This document shows, piece by piece, positions 1-8,162 of a DNA stretch of 64,000 bases. The stretch is from Spirosoma spitsbergense DSM 19989 (GTDB taxonomy: Bacteria; Bacteroidota; Bacteroidia; Cytophagales; Spirosomataceae): positions 27,496 through 91,495 of the forward strand of contig NZ_KB893548.1 of the NCBI RefSeq assembly GCF_000374085.1, in the 5' to 3' direction. The notes below the pieces were generated by a model. The model searched no databases and was not told where the DNA came from. It was given only the letters and a program-made list of their open reading frames with translations. Position 1 is the first letter of the stretch. Each line of letters opens with the position of its first letter. Both the position numbers and the translations under genes were made by a program.

Positions 1-107
1 TCGAGCGTGGGCTCCTGCTCCGGCAGTTCGCCCGTTATGCTGGAAATCGGCGACTCCGCAACTCCCGATGAATCAGTGGCCGGAGCCGTGTACAATTCTA
101 TAATCAT
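1..107 (-). CDS. Possible 5' end of an unidentified gene running off the left edge
   Basis: An ATG at 107 opens a minus-strand frame that stays open to the window edge, giving 35 residues that begin MIIELYTAPATDSSG. The peptide is acidic and rich in Pro, Ser and Glu. I recognise no family. The codons end mostly in G or C, as in the neighbouring genes, and the DNA upstream of the ATG turns AT-rich, which fits a gene start. The plus strand is also open across 1-174 in one frame, but its last third is AT-rich and reads less like coding sequence. The call rests on codon appearance only. Confidence 0.4.
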   Translation of the reverse strand, partial: MIIELYTAPATDSSGVAESPISSITGELPEQEPTL

Positions 108-331
108 GTCGAAAAGAAATAAAATATACAGGCTTAACAAGCTGCGGCTCGTTTTGATAACGGGAATCCATTACTGAATGAACAAATTGACCGGCTGGTG
201 AGAAATTAGTGCTGTTCGGCTACCCGGGGAAAGTCGCAGGCTACGGCGAAACACCTTTTTTTGAACAAACGAGTCACTTTTATTTGTTTAGTTTTTCATC
301 GATACTCATTTTTGAACACGCAACAGTCGGT

Positions 332-820
332 ATGACGTCCAACTCCGGTCAAACAACAACTACCCTCTTTGATGCCGCCCGTAAAGGTGACATTGCTTCA
401 CTACAGCAACTCATTGCCAGCGGCCTGAATGTAAACATGCAGAATGAAAAGGGATTTACGCCCTTAATCATCGCGGCTTACGATGGTCAACTACAGGCGA
501 CCCAGGTTTTACTGGCGGCCAACGCTGATCCGAACATGCAGGACGACAGTGGAAACACGGCGCTCATGGGCGTATCGTTCAAGGGCTATATTGAAGTTGC
601 CCGGCTTCTACTAGAAAAAGGCGCTGAGTTAAACCAACGAAACGGTAACGGGGGTACGGCACTCATGTTTGCTACTATGTTTGGCCGAAATGAGCTGGTA
701 AAACTGCTACTCGACCACGGAGCCGACCGTTCCATTCGGGACCTGCGCGGTTTGAGTGCGCTTGACCTGGCCCTTCAGCAGGGTAATGAAGAAGGCCTGG
801 CACTACTTCAACAGCCGTAA
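332..820 (+). CDS. Ankyrin repeat protein
   Basis: A 162-residue protein made almost wholly of about five ankyrin repeats of roughly 33 residues. Typical cores are visible: GFTPLIIAAYDGQLQATQVL, GNTALMGVSFKGYIEVARLL and GGTALMFATMFGRNELVKLL, each followed by a G-A/N-D/E-x-N type turn. Ankyrin stacks bind other proteins, and no catalytic domain or signal peptide is seen, so a cytoplasmic binding role is likely. The frame is open upstream to 209, but that extension (Phe- and Ser-rich) does not resemble ankyrin sequence, so the ATG at 332 is chosen. The partner is unknown. The next gene is convergent. Confidence 0.85.
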   Translation: MTSNSGQTTTTLFDAARKGDIASLQQLIASGLNVNMQNEKGFTPLIIAAYDGQLQATQVLLAANADPNMQDDSGNTALMGVSFKGYIEVARLLLEKGAELNQRNGNGGTALMFATMFGRNELVKLLLDHGADRSIRDLRGLSALDLALQQGNEEGLALLQQP

Positions 821-844
821 TTCCAGGCCTTCGGGCCAAACAGG

Positions 845-1561
845 TTATTTACCCCCGGGTCGGGTGGGCCGTACTTCAATTTTGCTGGGCAGAGTGCGCG
901 GGTTCATTTTAATCAGGTCGTACACCATCTCGCCAATATCTTCTGGCTGGATTTTCCAGGCGTCTTTTTCGCTGGGTTGGTGGTCGTTGAAATGCGTAGC
1001 TACTGAGCCGGGCATGATGGTGGTCACCTTGATGCCTTCGCTTCTTAAATCGAGCATAATGGCCTGAGTAAAGCCAACCAGGCCAAATTTGCTGGCGTTA
1101 TAAGCCGACCCCTTCTCGAAGAAATTAGTGCCGGCCAGGCTGGCAATGGTGATGAAGTAACCTTCTGTCTTTTTCAGAGCGTCCAGTGTCGCTTTAGCCG
1201 TGTAGAAAACGCCCGTCAGATTGATGTCGATGGTTTCATGCCATTGTTCGGGGGTAAGTTCCTGAATGGAGGCAAAATGACCCACGCCCGCGTTGGCAAT
1301 TACATAATCGAGCTGACCCCACTGACTCACTATGCTCTCTACTACGTTTTGCTGCGAGGTCAGATCGCGCACATCAGCCGCCATACCCAGCGCGTAGCCG
1401 GGTTTGATCTCGTTTAGTTTTTTTGCTGCCAGCTCTGCCGCCACCGATGAACGGCTGGTGATCGCGACTTTGATTCCCTGATTGATAAGGACTTCGGCAA
1501 TACCGTAGCCGATACCTTTCGAACCGCCGGTAATGAGGGCGGTTTTTATATTTTCTGCCAT
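845..1561 (-). CDS. SDR family NAD(P)-dependent oxidoreductase
   Basis: A 238-residue classical short-chain dehydrogenase. The N-terminal nucleotide-binding glycine motif TGGSKGIG is at about residues 11-18, NAG (in IANAGVGHF) follows the fourth strand, the catalytic Ser lies in TIASLAG, the YxxxK pair is YNASK, and the MPGSV motif follows. The substrate cannot be told from sequence; some relatives act as 3-ketoacyl-ACP-like or sepiapterin-like reductases. The start at 1561 (MAENIKTALITGG) puts the Rossmann strand at the usual distance from the N-terminus; a further 12 codons upstream are open but do not look conserved. It ends 24 bases from the convergent ankyrin gene. Confidence 0.88.
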   Translation of the reverse strand: MAENIKTALITGGSKGIGYGIAEVLINQGIKVAITSRSSVAAELAAKKLNEIKPGYALGMAADVRDLTSQQNVVESIVSQWGQLDYVIANAGVGHFASIQELTPEQWHETIDINLTGVFYTAKATLDALKKTEGYFITIASLAGTNFFEKGSAYNASKFGLVGFTQAIMLDLRSEGIKVTTIMPGSVATHFNDHQPSEKDAWKIQPEDIGEMVYDLIKMNPRTLPSKIEVRPTRPGGK

Positions 1562-1673
1562 AACTGGTTGGGTAAATTGGTAAGAATAACGCGCCAAACT
1601 GCGTATATGGAAGAATAACTCCCTGATTGGCGGAAGGGTTTACACAACCACCCAGGCAAAGCCTGTTTGCGTA

Positions 1674-2009
1674 CTAGCCGCCCGCTTTTTTTGCTTTGTA
1701 TCCTTTACCAACAAGCCAGTTCAGTACTTTATCGCGGTGGTCGCCCTGAATCAGGATTTCACCGTCTTTACCGGAGCCGCCCGCTCCGCAAACGGCCTTG
1801 AGTTGTTTTGTCAGTTCAGTTAGATCGGCGTTGGTGCCGATAAACGCCCGAATGGCGGTTACCACTTTATTACCACCCAATTTTACCACCCAGATTTTGA
1901 GATTCTGTTGAGCCGGGGGCAGGGTTTCCGCTTCGGGGTCGTCGTCGGATTGGTATTGAAAGTTGGGGTCGGTGGAGTAGACAACACCACTGCTTTTTTT
2001 CTTGCTCAT
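1674..2009 (-). CDS. Translation initiation factor SUI1/YciH family
   Basis: A 111-residue protein with a C-terminal SUI1 (eIF1-like) fold. It has the basic strand LKIWVVKLGGNKVVTAIRAF, then the glycine-rich CGAGGSGKDGEILIQGDHR segment typical of bacterial YciH, and ends in a Lys-rich tail. The first 40 residues are polar and probably disordered. Bacterial YciH/eIF1 proteins affect start-codon fidelity at the 30S subunit; that role is family knowledge, not shown here. ATG at 2009 has an AGGTGG tract about 9 bases upstream and is preferred over an in-frame GTG at 2021. It follows two tiny genes on the same strand by 32 bases and may be co-transcribed with them. Confidence 0.9.
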   Translation of the reverse strand: MSKKKSSGVVYSTDPNFQYQSDDDPEAETLPPAQQNLKIWVVKLGGNKVVTAIRAFIGTNADLTELTKQLKAVCGAGGSGKDGEILIQGDHRDKVLNWLVGKGYKAKKAGG

Positions 2010-2041
2010 GCGGTTATCCACCTGCGGAAAATCGTCAATTA

Positions 2042-2278
2042 TTACTGGTAAATCGGATTTTTGAGTAGTAGGTCTGCCTGCTCAGATAGTGCATCGAGTG
2101 AACTAACGTTTTTTTTAATCTCTGATCGTAGCTGGGTTTGCATAAACTGACGAGCGTGTTCTCGCTCATCAACAGAAAGCGTTTGTAAAAAAGCCTGATA
2201 CCGGGCCATCAGAGTTGCTTTTTCCTGCGATGAAGAAAGATTTCTGTATTCTTCCAAATACTGTTTTGCCTTATCCAT
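2042..2278 (-). CDS. Small helical hypothetical protein (78 aa)
   Basis: A 78-residue, strongly charged, probably all-helical protein beginning MDKAKQYLEEYRNLSSSQEK. There is no signal peptide, membrane segment or Cys/His motif, and I do not recognise a family. It starts 14 bases after another small same-strand gene and is followed 32 bases later by the SUI1 gene, so the three are likely one short operon. Codon use matches the neighbours and the start is ATG. Function unknown. Confidence 0.65.
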   Translation of the reverse strand: MDKAKQYLEEYRNLSSSQEKATLMARYQAFLQTLSVDEREHARQFMQTQLRSEIKKNVSSLDALSEQADLLLKNPIYQ

Positions 2279-2292
2279 ATTTAGTTAGATAG

Positions 2293-2478
2293 CTAAAGTT
2301 CAAGTAGTCGATTGTTAATTTTGAGGAGTGTATCCCGGTAATTTGCCGCCTTTCGAATCAGAAAACGGTATTCCTCATCATGCTCATGGGGATCACTAAA
2401 AATTAACTGGTCCTCAAATTGGCTGAGTTGTATTTCCATTCTCTGCTTCAGGTCAAGCAGCAGCGTTTTTTCGTCCAT
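2293..2478 (-). CDS. Small helical hypothetical protein (61 aa)
   Basis: A 61-residue acidic protein, MDEKTLLLDLKQRMEIQLSQ onward, predicted to be helical with heptad-like Leu spacing, so perhaps a short coiled coil. No known family is recognised. Its ATG context (ATATGGACGA) resembles that of the next small gene (ATATGGATAA), and only 14 bases separate them, which supports a shared transcript. It could be a regulator or binding partner of its neighbour, but nothing in the sequence proves this. Confidence 0.6.
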   Translation of the reverse strand: MDEKTLLLDLKQRMEIQLSQFEDQLIFSDPHEHDEEYRFLIRKAANYRDTLLKINNRLLEL

Positions 2479-2589
2479 ATAATCAACTCGCTCTAAGCAG
2501 TTGCTTAGTGATAAAGGTAGGCCAGGGGAAGCTGCTTTGCAAAATAATGGCTGGTCAAAAATGTCTCTGCTTTACCCGGACGCTTACCC

Positions 2590-3387
2590 CTATAGTTCCA
2601 TGAGCTGCCGTACCGCTTCGCCATACGTACTGCCACTAGTTAGCTTTGTCCCTTTTTTGTCGCTCATGGCCAGCATGAATTTGCCATCGAAATGACGGTG
2701 GATCTCTGTAATCCTGTGCCGGTTTACCATAGCCGACCGACTGACCCGCACGAAGGTATCGGGTAATTTTTCATTAAGGGTTGTCAGGGTATAGGTGGTT
2801 AGAAACTTCTGACCGTCTGTGGTTGCCAGGAAAACGTATTTGTCTTCGGCTTCAAAATAGGCAATGTCGGACAGAGGGATTAGTAAGATTTTTTCGCCCG
2901 TTTTTACCGAAATGGAATGGATTTCTTTTTTGGCCGGGGTTGCGCTCAACTGCATTTGTGCCAGCAGCTTCATGACGCTCTCGGTCATGGGGTTGGTCAT
3001 TGCCTGACTAGTATCACTACGCTCCACGAATGTCCTGATTTTCTGAATCGTTCGGGCCAGTCGTTCGGCTTCGATGGGCTTCAACAGGTAATCAATCGAG
3101 TTTTCTTCAAACGCCCGAATGGCATACTGATCGAAGGCGGTGGCGAAAACAACCATCGGCATGGCCGTCAGTCGGGACAACATATCGAAACCATTAAGTA
3201 GCGGCATTTCAATGTCCAGAAAAATCAGGTCAGGTCGTTCGGCTTCGATAAGCGTTAACCCTTCGGCACCGTTGGTTGCTTCGCCTATAATCTCAACAGT
3301 GTCGTGGTGCTTGTCTAATAAACGGCGTAACCGGCTGATTGCCAATGGTTCATCGTCGATTAGTATTGTTCTTAATGAGTGTGTCAT
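2590..3387 (-). CDS. LytTR family response regulator
   Basis: A 265-residue two-component regulator. Residues about 8-120 are a receiver domain: the acidic pair in ILIDDEP, the phospho-acceptor Asp in LIFLDIEMP, and the conserved Lys in YLLKPIE. Residues about 155-263 are a LytTR DNA-binding domain, with the hallmark FVRVSRSAMVNRHRI. Such proteins bind paired promoter sites after phosphorylation by LytS-type kinases. Its start lies inside the end of the upstream kinase gene (38-base overlap), so the two are translationally coupled and surely a cognate pair. Likely targets include the TonB receptor genes upstream on the same strand; that is inference. Confidence 0.95.
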   Translation of the reverse strand: MTHSLRTILIDDEPLAISRLRRLLDKHHDTVEIIGEATNGAEGLTLIEAERPDLIFLDIEMPLLNGFDMLSRLTAMPMVVFATAFDQYAIRAFEENSIDYLLKPIEAERLARTIQKIRTFVERSDTSQAMTNPMTESVMKLLAQMQLSATPAKKEIHSISVKTGEKILLIPLSDIAYFEAEDKYVFLATTDGQKFLTTYTLTTLNEKLPDTFVRVSRSAMVNRHRITEIHRHFDGKFMLAMSDKKGTKLTSGSTYGEAVRQLMEL

Positions 3388-4906
3388 AAGGACTTGAGCC
3401 TAATTGGTCGGGTGTTAAAAAAGACTGACTACTCTGGATCTTAACCATCTGGATACAAATCAATACCTGCTTGAGCGGCCAGTTTTGCAATTCAACGCGG
3501 GCATCGTCGCCGTAGAGCAGTTTGAGTTTATCCTGGATACTACGTAGTCCGTAACCACCACTCATATCGTCGGGGAAAGCGGGGCCGTTATCGTGGACAC
3601 AAAGGTGGAGTTCGCTTGGTCCGGCATCCCGTGGTCCGGCGCTCCGGTTTTTTTCATAGATCCGGACATCAATCCGGCCTGAATCGGCGCGTTTGGCAAT
3701 GCCGTGTTTAATGGCGTTCTCTACAATGGGCTGTAACAAAAACTGGGGTAGTTTTAAGGCACTCAGGGCGGGGTTCTCTACCTCTACGCTAAATGTAAGC
3801 CGGTTGCCAAATCGCACCTGCTCCACCTGTAGATAGGTTTTGACCATTTCGAGTTCGTCGGCCAGGGAAGCGAATAATTCGCCGTCCCGACCGGTCGAGT
3901 AGCGGAACAGTTTCGACAGCAGCAGCGTCATTTCTTCCGCTTTGCCGGGGTTTTCATGCACCAGACTGGCTATGCTGTTGAGGGCGTTGTACAGAAAATG
4001 CGGATTGATTTTGGCCTGCAATGCATCCAGTTCAGCGCGGGTTTTCAGCTTTTCCATGTTGAGGAGTTGAAACTCCTGTTCCGATAGTTTGCGCGTAAGC
4101 TGACGACCCTGCTGCAGCACGTACAGAAAAATATTGGCAATCAGCAAATCGCCCATGACGTAAAAGTACCAGTCGGCTGTTCCGGCAATTCCTCCCGGAC
4201 GTTTGTTTAGTTCTTCAATGTATTGCCTGCCCATCAGCATATACAAACTGGTATTGACAACAAGGAAGCTACCCATCACGGCAAAACTGATGACGATATG
4301 CCGTTGCCACACGGCCGTGAACTGGCGGGTAAGCCAACCCGATAAGGCCCATGTCAATAAAAAGACGACGGCACCATCGGTCATGTTCTGTGTAATCAGA
4401 AACCGGTAAAGACCTTTCATTAACGGGTCAGTACTTGTCAGTATAAGGTTGGTAAAATAAATGATGGCATTGCAGCCATAAATCAGCAACGCTCCCAAAA
4501 ACATGCCGATCAGCGTACCCCAGCCAGGTTTTTGTAAAATGGTAGTCAGGGTGATAGGCTCCGGTCGGGTAGGCGTTTCTGGCCGGTACCGGCTGCGACC
4601 GGAAAAATTGAACGTAGCCCCTTCCACATTGGCCCCGGTCAGGTCTACCCCGTCCAGCGCGCTGAAATTCAGGTTGGCCTCGTACAGATCAGCATCCGTA
4701 AAATCGGCTCCGTTCAGGTTAGAAAAACTCAGGTTGGCCTGGCGCAGAACGGCACCCCGGAAATTAGCCCGGTTCAAGTTGGAAAAACTCAGGTCGGCCT
4801 GGGTCAGGTCGAGGCCGCTGAAGTCAAAATTGGCCAGGTCTGACGCCTGCATTTTCAGCCGGCGGCCGTTTTTTCCGATGGTGCCGATGAGTTGTTCGCG
4901 TGTCAT
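3350..4906 (-). CDS. Pentapeptide-repeat LytS-type sensor histidine kinase
   Basis: A 518-residue membrane kinase. Residues about 18-105 are pentapeptide repeats (A-N/D-L-x-x type) arranged as 20-residue units marked LSFSNLN, LSFSNLN and LNFSALD. Residues about 130-275 hold four probable membrane segments. A short coiled linker leads to the His_kinase domain: the phospho-acceptor His is in AKINPHFLYNALNSI, followed by a HATPase with the N-box QPIVENAIKHG and the G-box GGYGLRSI. Most LytS-type kinases lack a pentapeptide domain, so the fusion is unusual; it may be a cytoplasmic binding or sensing module. The gene overlaps the LytTR regulator by 38 bases. An inverted repeat lies in the 80-base gap before it. 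Confidence 0.93.
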   Translation of the reverse strand: MTREQLIGTIGKNGRRLKMQASDLANFDFSGLDLTQADLSFSNLNRANFRGAVLRQANLSFSNLNGADFTDADLYEANLNFSALDGVDLTGANVEGATFNFSGRSRYRPETPTRPEPITLTTILQKPGWGTLIGMFLGALLIYGCNAIIYFTNLILTSTDPLMKGLYRFLITQNMTDGAVVFLLTWALSGWLTRQFTAVWQRHIVISFAVMGSFLVVNTSLYMLMGRQYIEELNKRPGGIAGTADWYFYVMGDLLIANIFLYVLQQGRQLTRKLSEQEFQLLNMEKLKTRAELDALQAKINPHFLYNALNSIASLVHENPGKAEEMTLLLSKLFRYSTGRDGELFASLADELEMVKTYLQVEQVRFGNRLTFSVEVENPALSALKLPQFLLQPIVENAIKHGIAKRADSGRIDVRIYEKNRSAGPRDAGPSELHLCVHDNGPAFPDDMSGGYGLRSIQDKLKLLYGDDARVELQNWPLKQVLICIQMVKIQSSQSFLTPDQLGSSPYDTLIKNNTNRR

Positions 4907-4917
4907 AGAAATCAGTT

Positions 4918-4978
4918 GGTGAGTGAGTCAATGAGTGAACGGCTGGTGTCAGATTTGTCAGTCACTGACCGACTCACC
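4918..4978. repeat. Gene-boundary inverted repeat, GTGAGT-type arms
   Basis: Arms at 4918-4937 and 4959-4978 pair at 16 of 20 positions. Both are built from short degenerate GTGAGT/GTCAAT units. It fills the gap between the TPR-like gene and the kinase gene on the minus strand. No T-run follows on either strand, so it is not a standard terminator. It belongs to the same style of element as those at 10641, 25035, 33815, 41412 and 46982. Confidence 0.6.
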
Positions 4979-4986
4979 GCCTGAGA

Positions 4987-5637
4987 TTACTTACATTTCG
5001 CCAGCATCGGTTCGATCTGTTTTTCGCCCCACATCGGCGATAAATCACTGGCTGGTTTAAAAGTAGCAAATTTTTCGGCGGCCTGTTTCAGTACGGGACA
5101 GGCAGTGCCCGTACCACCGCCAAACTGCTCTGGTGTATACATCAGCGAGGAGCCTTCGAGTGCGTAAATGCGTGGATTGTTGGGGTTCAATACTTTGGCT
5201 TTTTCCAGCCCCGCCTGAAATAAAGGGCCGTATTGCTGCCACCGGCTCATGGGGTCAACGACCATCCGGGCCTGGGCAATGTAGGCTTTCAGAACAGCCA
5301 GTTCGTCGTTTTCCGGTGTTATGGCTTCGGCCGCTTTCAGGTTAACATCGGCCTGGTCAAGATAGGTATCTTTTTCGGCTTCGTCTTTACCCATAAAACC
5401 CAGGTATACGTAGTTCAATCCAGCATAGTAACGGGGTAGCCATGCTGTAGGCTCGGCACTGGCAATCCGCTCAAACTGGTTGGCCGAGGCCAGCATATCG
5501 GCTGGCGGTGATTTTTCGCTATGCGATTTCATGGTGTTGATGGCAGCACTCATAGCTTCTTTGTATTGATCTGATTGTGCCCAAACGGGGTTGTTGGCGG
5601 CAAGGGCCGTGATGATAAGAATGATGATCGTTTTCAT
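4987..5637 (-). CDS. Secreted TPR-like hypothetical protein
   Basis: A 216-residue protein with a clear signal peptide (about 1-20, MKTIIILIITALAANNPVWA) and presumed periplasmic location. The rest is helical with TPR-like spacing, for example the paired helices around TAWLPRYYAGLNYVYLGF and QADVNLKAAEAITPENDELA, then AGLEKAKVLNPNNPRIYALE. It lies between a TonB receptor gene (64 bases upstream) and a histidine kinase gene, all on one strand, so it may link receptor state to the kinase or help transport. Proteins of this kind are common but uncharacterised in Cytophagales, and the exact role is unknown. Confidence 0.8.
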   Translation of the reverse strand: MKTIIILIITALAANNPVWAQSDQYKEAMSAAINTMKSHSEKSPPADMLASANQFERIASAEPTAWLPRYYAGLNYVYLGFMGKDEAEKDTYLDQADVNLKAAEAITPENDELAVLKAYIAQARMVVDPMSRWQQYGPLFQAGLEKAKVLNPNNPRIYALEGSSLMYTPEQFGGGTGTACPVLKQAAEKFATFKPASDLSPMWGEKQIEPMLAKCK

Positions 5638-5701
5638 GATTGGAGTTGTGATTACTGGTTAATAAAAAATATATAGTGGATTTGGGAAAAGGGTAGGGTA
5701 C

Positions 5702-7930
5702 TTACAATTCATTGACGTTGACTTTCGCCTTTTTGGAGAGCATAACCATACCCCCGACAAAGACACTCCGGTAAGACTGGGGACCGACAGCGTAACGTGT
5801 CTTCCCATCGGTAAAGACGTTATGCGTGTTCAGGAGGTTGTCGACGGATGCGTATAGTACTACCCTATTCTTTTTTATGCTGGTAATATGGCTGGCTGAA
5901 AAACTCAGGTTATTCACCATCGGTGTACGGTCGACCAGAAAGCCCGTAGTCGTTTCGTCACGGTTGGGGTTATAGTAGGGGCGACCGCTGCTGATGGTGT
6001 AGGTAAGTGCGAGATTAGTGCTGATTTTTTCAAAATACCGTTTGCTAATCAGGCTGATGTTGTGGTTTGAAATGAATGTAGGCATAGCCTCCACGGGGTA
6101 CTGCTGAAAGAGCCGTTTGGAATCGACGTAGCTGTAGGTAATCCAGTAATCCAGCCCCTTTACGGTTTTCTGGTCGCGCCAGAACACATCGAAACCCTTT
6201 GCGTAACCATAGCCGGTGTTATTTGTCTGACCAATCGGGAAACGATACGGGTTGGCGTCAAAACGGGCCGCCGAACCGGGTTGATTCATAAATTCCCGTA
6301 CCAGTTGCGCGTAGTTTTTGTAAAATGTCTCTACCCGGAACGTGCGCTTGTTTTTTATGACTTGATAGTTCAGAATCAGGTGGTCGGCGCGTTCGTAGTT
6401 CAGGGTTGTATTCCGGTACAGATAGCGGTAGTCTGGCGTTTGGTAGAACTGCCCGTAGGCCATGGATACCTGACTGTACGGCCCAGTTTTATAGGCCAGT
6501 GACAGGCGGGGGGCCAGATTGAACCGGCCAATGACCGATGAATACTCTCCCCGAAGACCCACCTGCACCGCCAGATTTCGGCCCAGATACGTCTGCGATT
6601 CAACGAAAACGGCTCCATACTTGTCGTGCAAAGAAAAAGTATTGCCCGTAATTGTATTTCGGATGGTAACCCGGCTGGCTTCGGTACCAAAGAGCAGGGA
6701 GTTCGGTCCGGCATTTCCATGTCCGAACAACCGCGTTAGTACGGCCCGGCCCTGTAGTCGTTCGCTACCCCGCCCGAAGTCGGCTCCGCTGTAGGTTGTG
6801 GCATCGGTGTCGTAGCTGTACGAAAGTCCTGAATTGAGTAGCCATTTCCCCTCAGCCCAGCTATCGGTATAGGTGCTGGTCGTGAAGAAGTTTCGGTTGC
6901 GTTGTTGTAAGGCTGTTGTACCAGCATCAGCAGATGGGTCAAGGAAGTTCATGCCGAGTTTACTATCGGAGTACATACCGTAAAATTTCAGCATTCCGGT
7001 TTTAGTCGGTCTGAGCCGATAGGTTAGCGACGACCCGGTAAATTCCGGTACGTGCGTCCAGTCGATATTCTGGGGAACCAGGGCAAATAGTGGTTTCAGA
7101 TTGCCGTAGTAGGCCGTTGCCGAAACCGACGATTTTTCGCTGGCCTGGTCGTAACTGAGCGCTGTATTGGCCAGGTTCAGACTCACACTCATGCCATTAT
7201 TGCTGCTTTTATCGGTCGTGTTCAGCAATAGGACGCTGGACAATGCCTGCCCGTACTGCGCCGAATAACCACCCGTGCTGAACGACGTGCCTTTAAACAT
7301 AAACGGCTGAAACCGCCCCCTCGATTGTATATCGGGCATCGTACTGAAATAGGGATTCTGCACAATCATGCCATCAATGATTACTTTGGCTTCCTCTCCT
7401 GAACCACCGCGTACAAACAGACCGGTTTGCTCACCGACGCGCTGCGTACCCGGCAGCAGATTCATGGCGGCTGTAATATCGGCGTTGGCTCCGGCGGTAG
7501 TGACAATATCCATCGGCTTGAGCATGGTCATGCGCTTCTCATCCGAGGCTTCAAACGAACCCGCTGTAATAACGACGGTATTTAATTCATTTGCCATTTC
7601 GGTCAGGCGAATGGTTAGCGATGGCGTTTGGACCAGCGTTATTTTTTGGCTGAATGGCTTATAGCCGAGGTACGATACAAGGAGAGTAGCCGTATCCCGG
7701 CGGGAAGAGGTAAAACGAAATAGCCCGGTGCTGTCGGTGTTGGCTCCATCGTAGGTGCCGCGCAAAAACACATTGGCACCCGGCAGGGCATGGCCTCGCT
7801 GGTCGGTTACCCGGCCAGTAAGTACCGCTTGCGCCGGTGCCAGAAAGGAAATTAGTAGAAGGGCTATTAAGAGAGTAGATGTATTTTCACCCCACCCCAA
7901 CCACTTAACACAAGTATAGATTGCTTTCAT
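5702..7930 (-). CDS. TonB-dependent outer membrane receptor
   Basis: A 742-residue outer membrane receptor. The N-terminus holds a signal sequence (to about residue 35), then a carboxypeptidase-regulatory-like domain (VLTGRVTDQRGHALPGANVF, about 36-115), a plug domain (with GLFVRGGSGEEAKVIIDGMI at about 165-185) and a 22-strand-type barrel to the C-terminus. It is shorter than SusC proteins and no SusD gene is adjacent, so it more likely imports a metal complex, vitamin or other small ligand than a glycan. The following genes on the same strand encode a periplasmic TPR-like protein and a LytS/LytTR pair, a layout that suggests regulated import. Ligand unknown. Confidence 0.93.
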   Translation of the reverse strand: MKAIYTCVKWLGWGENTSTLLIALLLISFLAPAQAVLTGRVTDQRGHALPGANVFLRGTYDGANTDSTGLFRFTSSRRDTATLLVSYLGYKPFSQKITLVQTPSLTIRLTEMANELNTVVITAGSFEASDEKRMTMLKPMDIVTTAGANADITAAMNLLPGTQRVGEQTGLFVRGGSGEEAKVIIDGMIVQNPYFSTMPDIQSRGRFQPFMFKGTSFSTGGYSAQYGQALSSVLLLNTTDKSSNNGMSVSLNLANTALSYDQASEKSSVSATAYYGNLKPLFALVPQNIDWTHVPEFTGSSLTYRLRPTKTGMLKFYGMYSDSKLGMNFLDPSADAGTTALQQRNRNFFTTSTYTDSWAEGKWLLNSGLSYSYDTDATTYSGADFGRGSERLQGRAVLTRLFGHGNAGPNSLLFGTEASRVTIRNTITGNTFSLHDKYGAVFVESQTYLGRNLAVQVGLRGEYSSVIGRFNLAPRLSLAYKTGPYSQVSMAYGQFYQTPDYRYLYRNTTLNYERADHLILNYQVIKNKRTFRVETFYKNYAQLVREFMNQPGSAARFDANPYRFPIGQTNNTGYGYAKGFDVFWRDQKTVKGLDYWITYSYVDSKRLFQQYPVEAMPTFISNHNISLISKRYFEKISTNLALTYTISSGRPYYNPNRDETTTGFLVDRTPMVNNLSFSASHITSIKKNRVVLYASVDNLLNTHNVFTDGKTRYAVGPQSYRSVFVGGMVMLSKKAKVNVNEL

Positions 7931-8162
7931 GCGTGGCGGTAGTTTGTTGACCGATTGACTGGGTCAAAACTAACGTGTCCTCTGGCAGACCAACTGTTTT
8001 TTCCGATGAATACGGGTTGGTAAGGGGTGAACCGGGACAGGAGCCGGATGAAGTTATTTGTAGAATTGACAAACCGGATGCAAATTGAGCCTCGTAAATA
8101 ACTCCGTTCTGCGCTAACAGTTGGCCGTTCCGTTTGTTAGTGACTTGTGAACTCTTTGCCTT

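Noticed and set aside
4620-4860. 60-base tandem DNA repeats
   Set aside because: They encode the pentapeptide repeats of the kinase and need no separate element.
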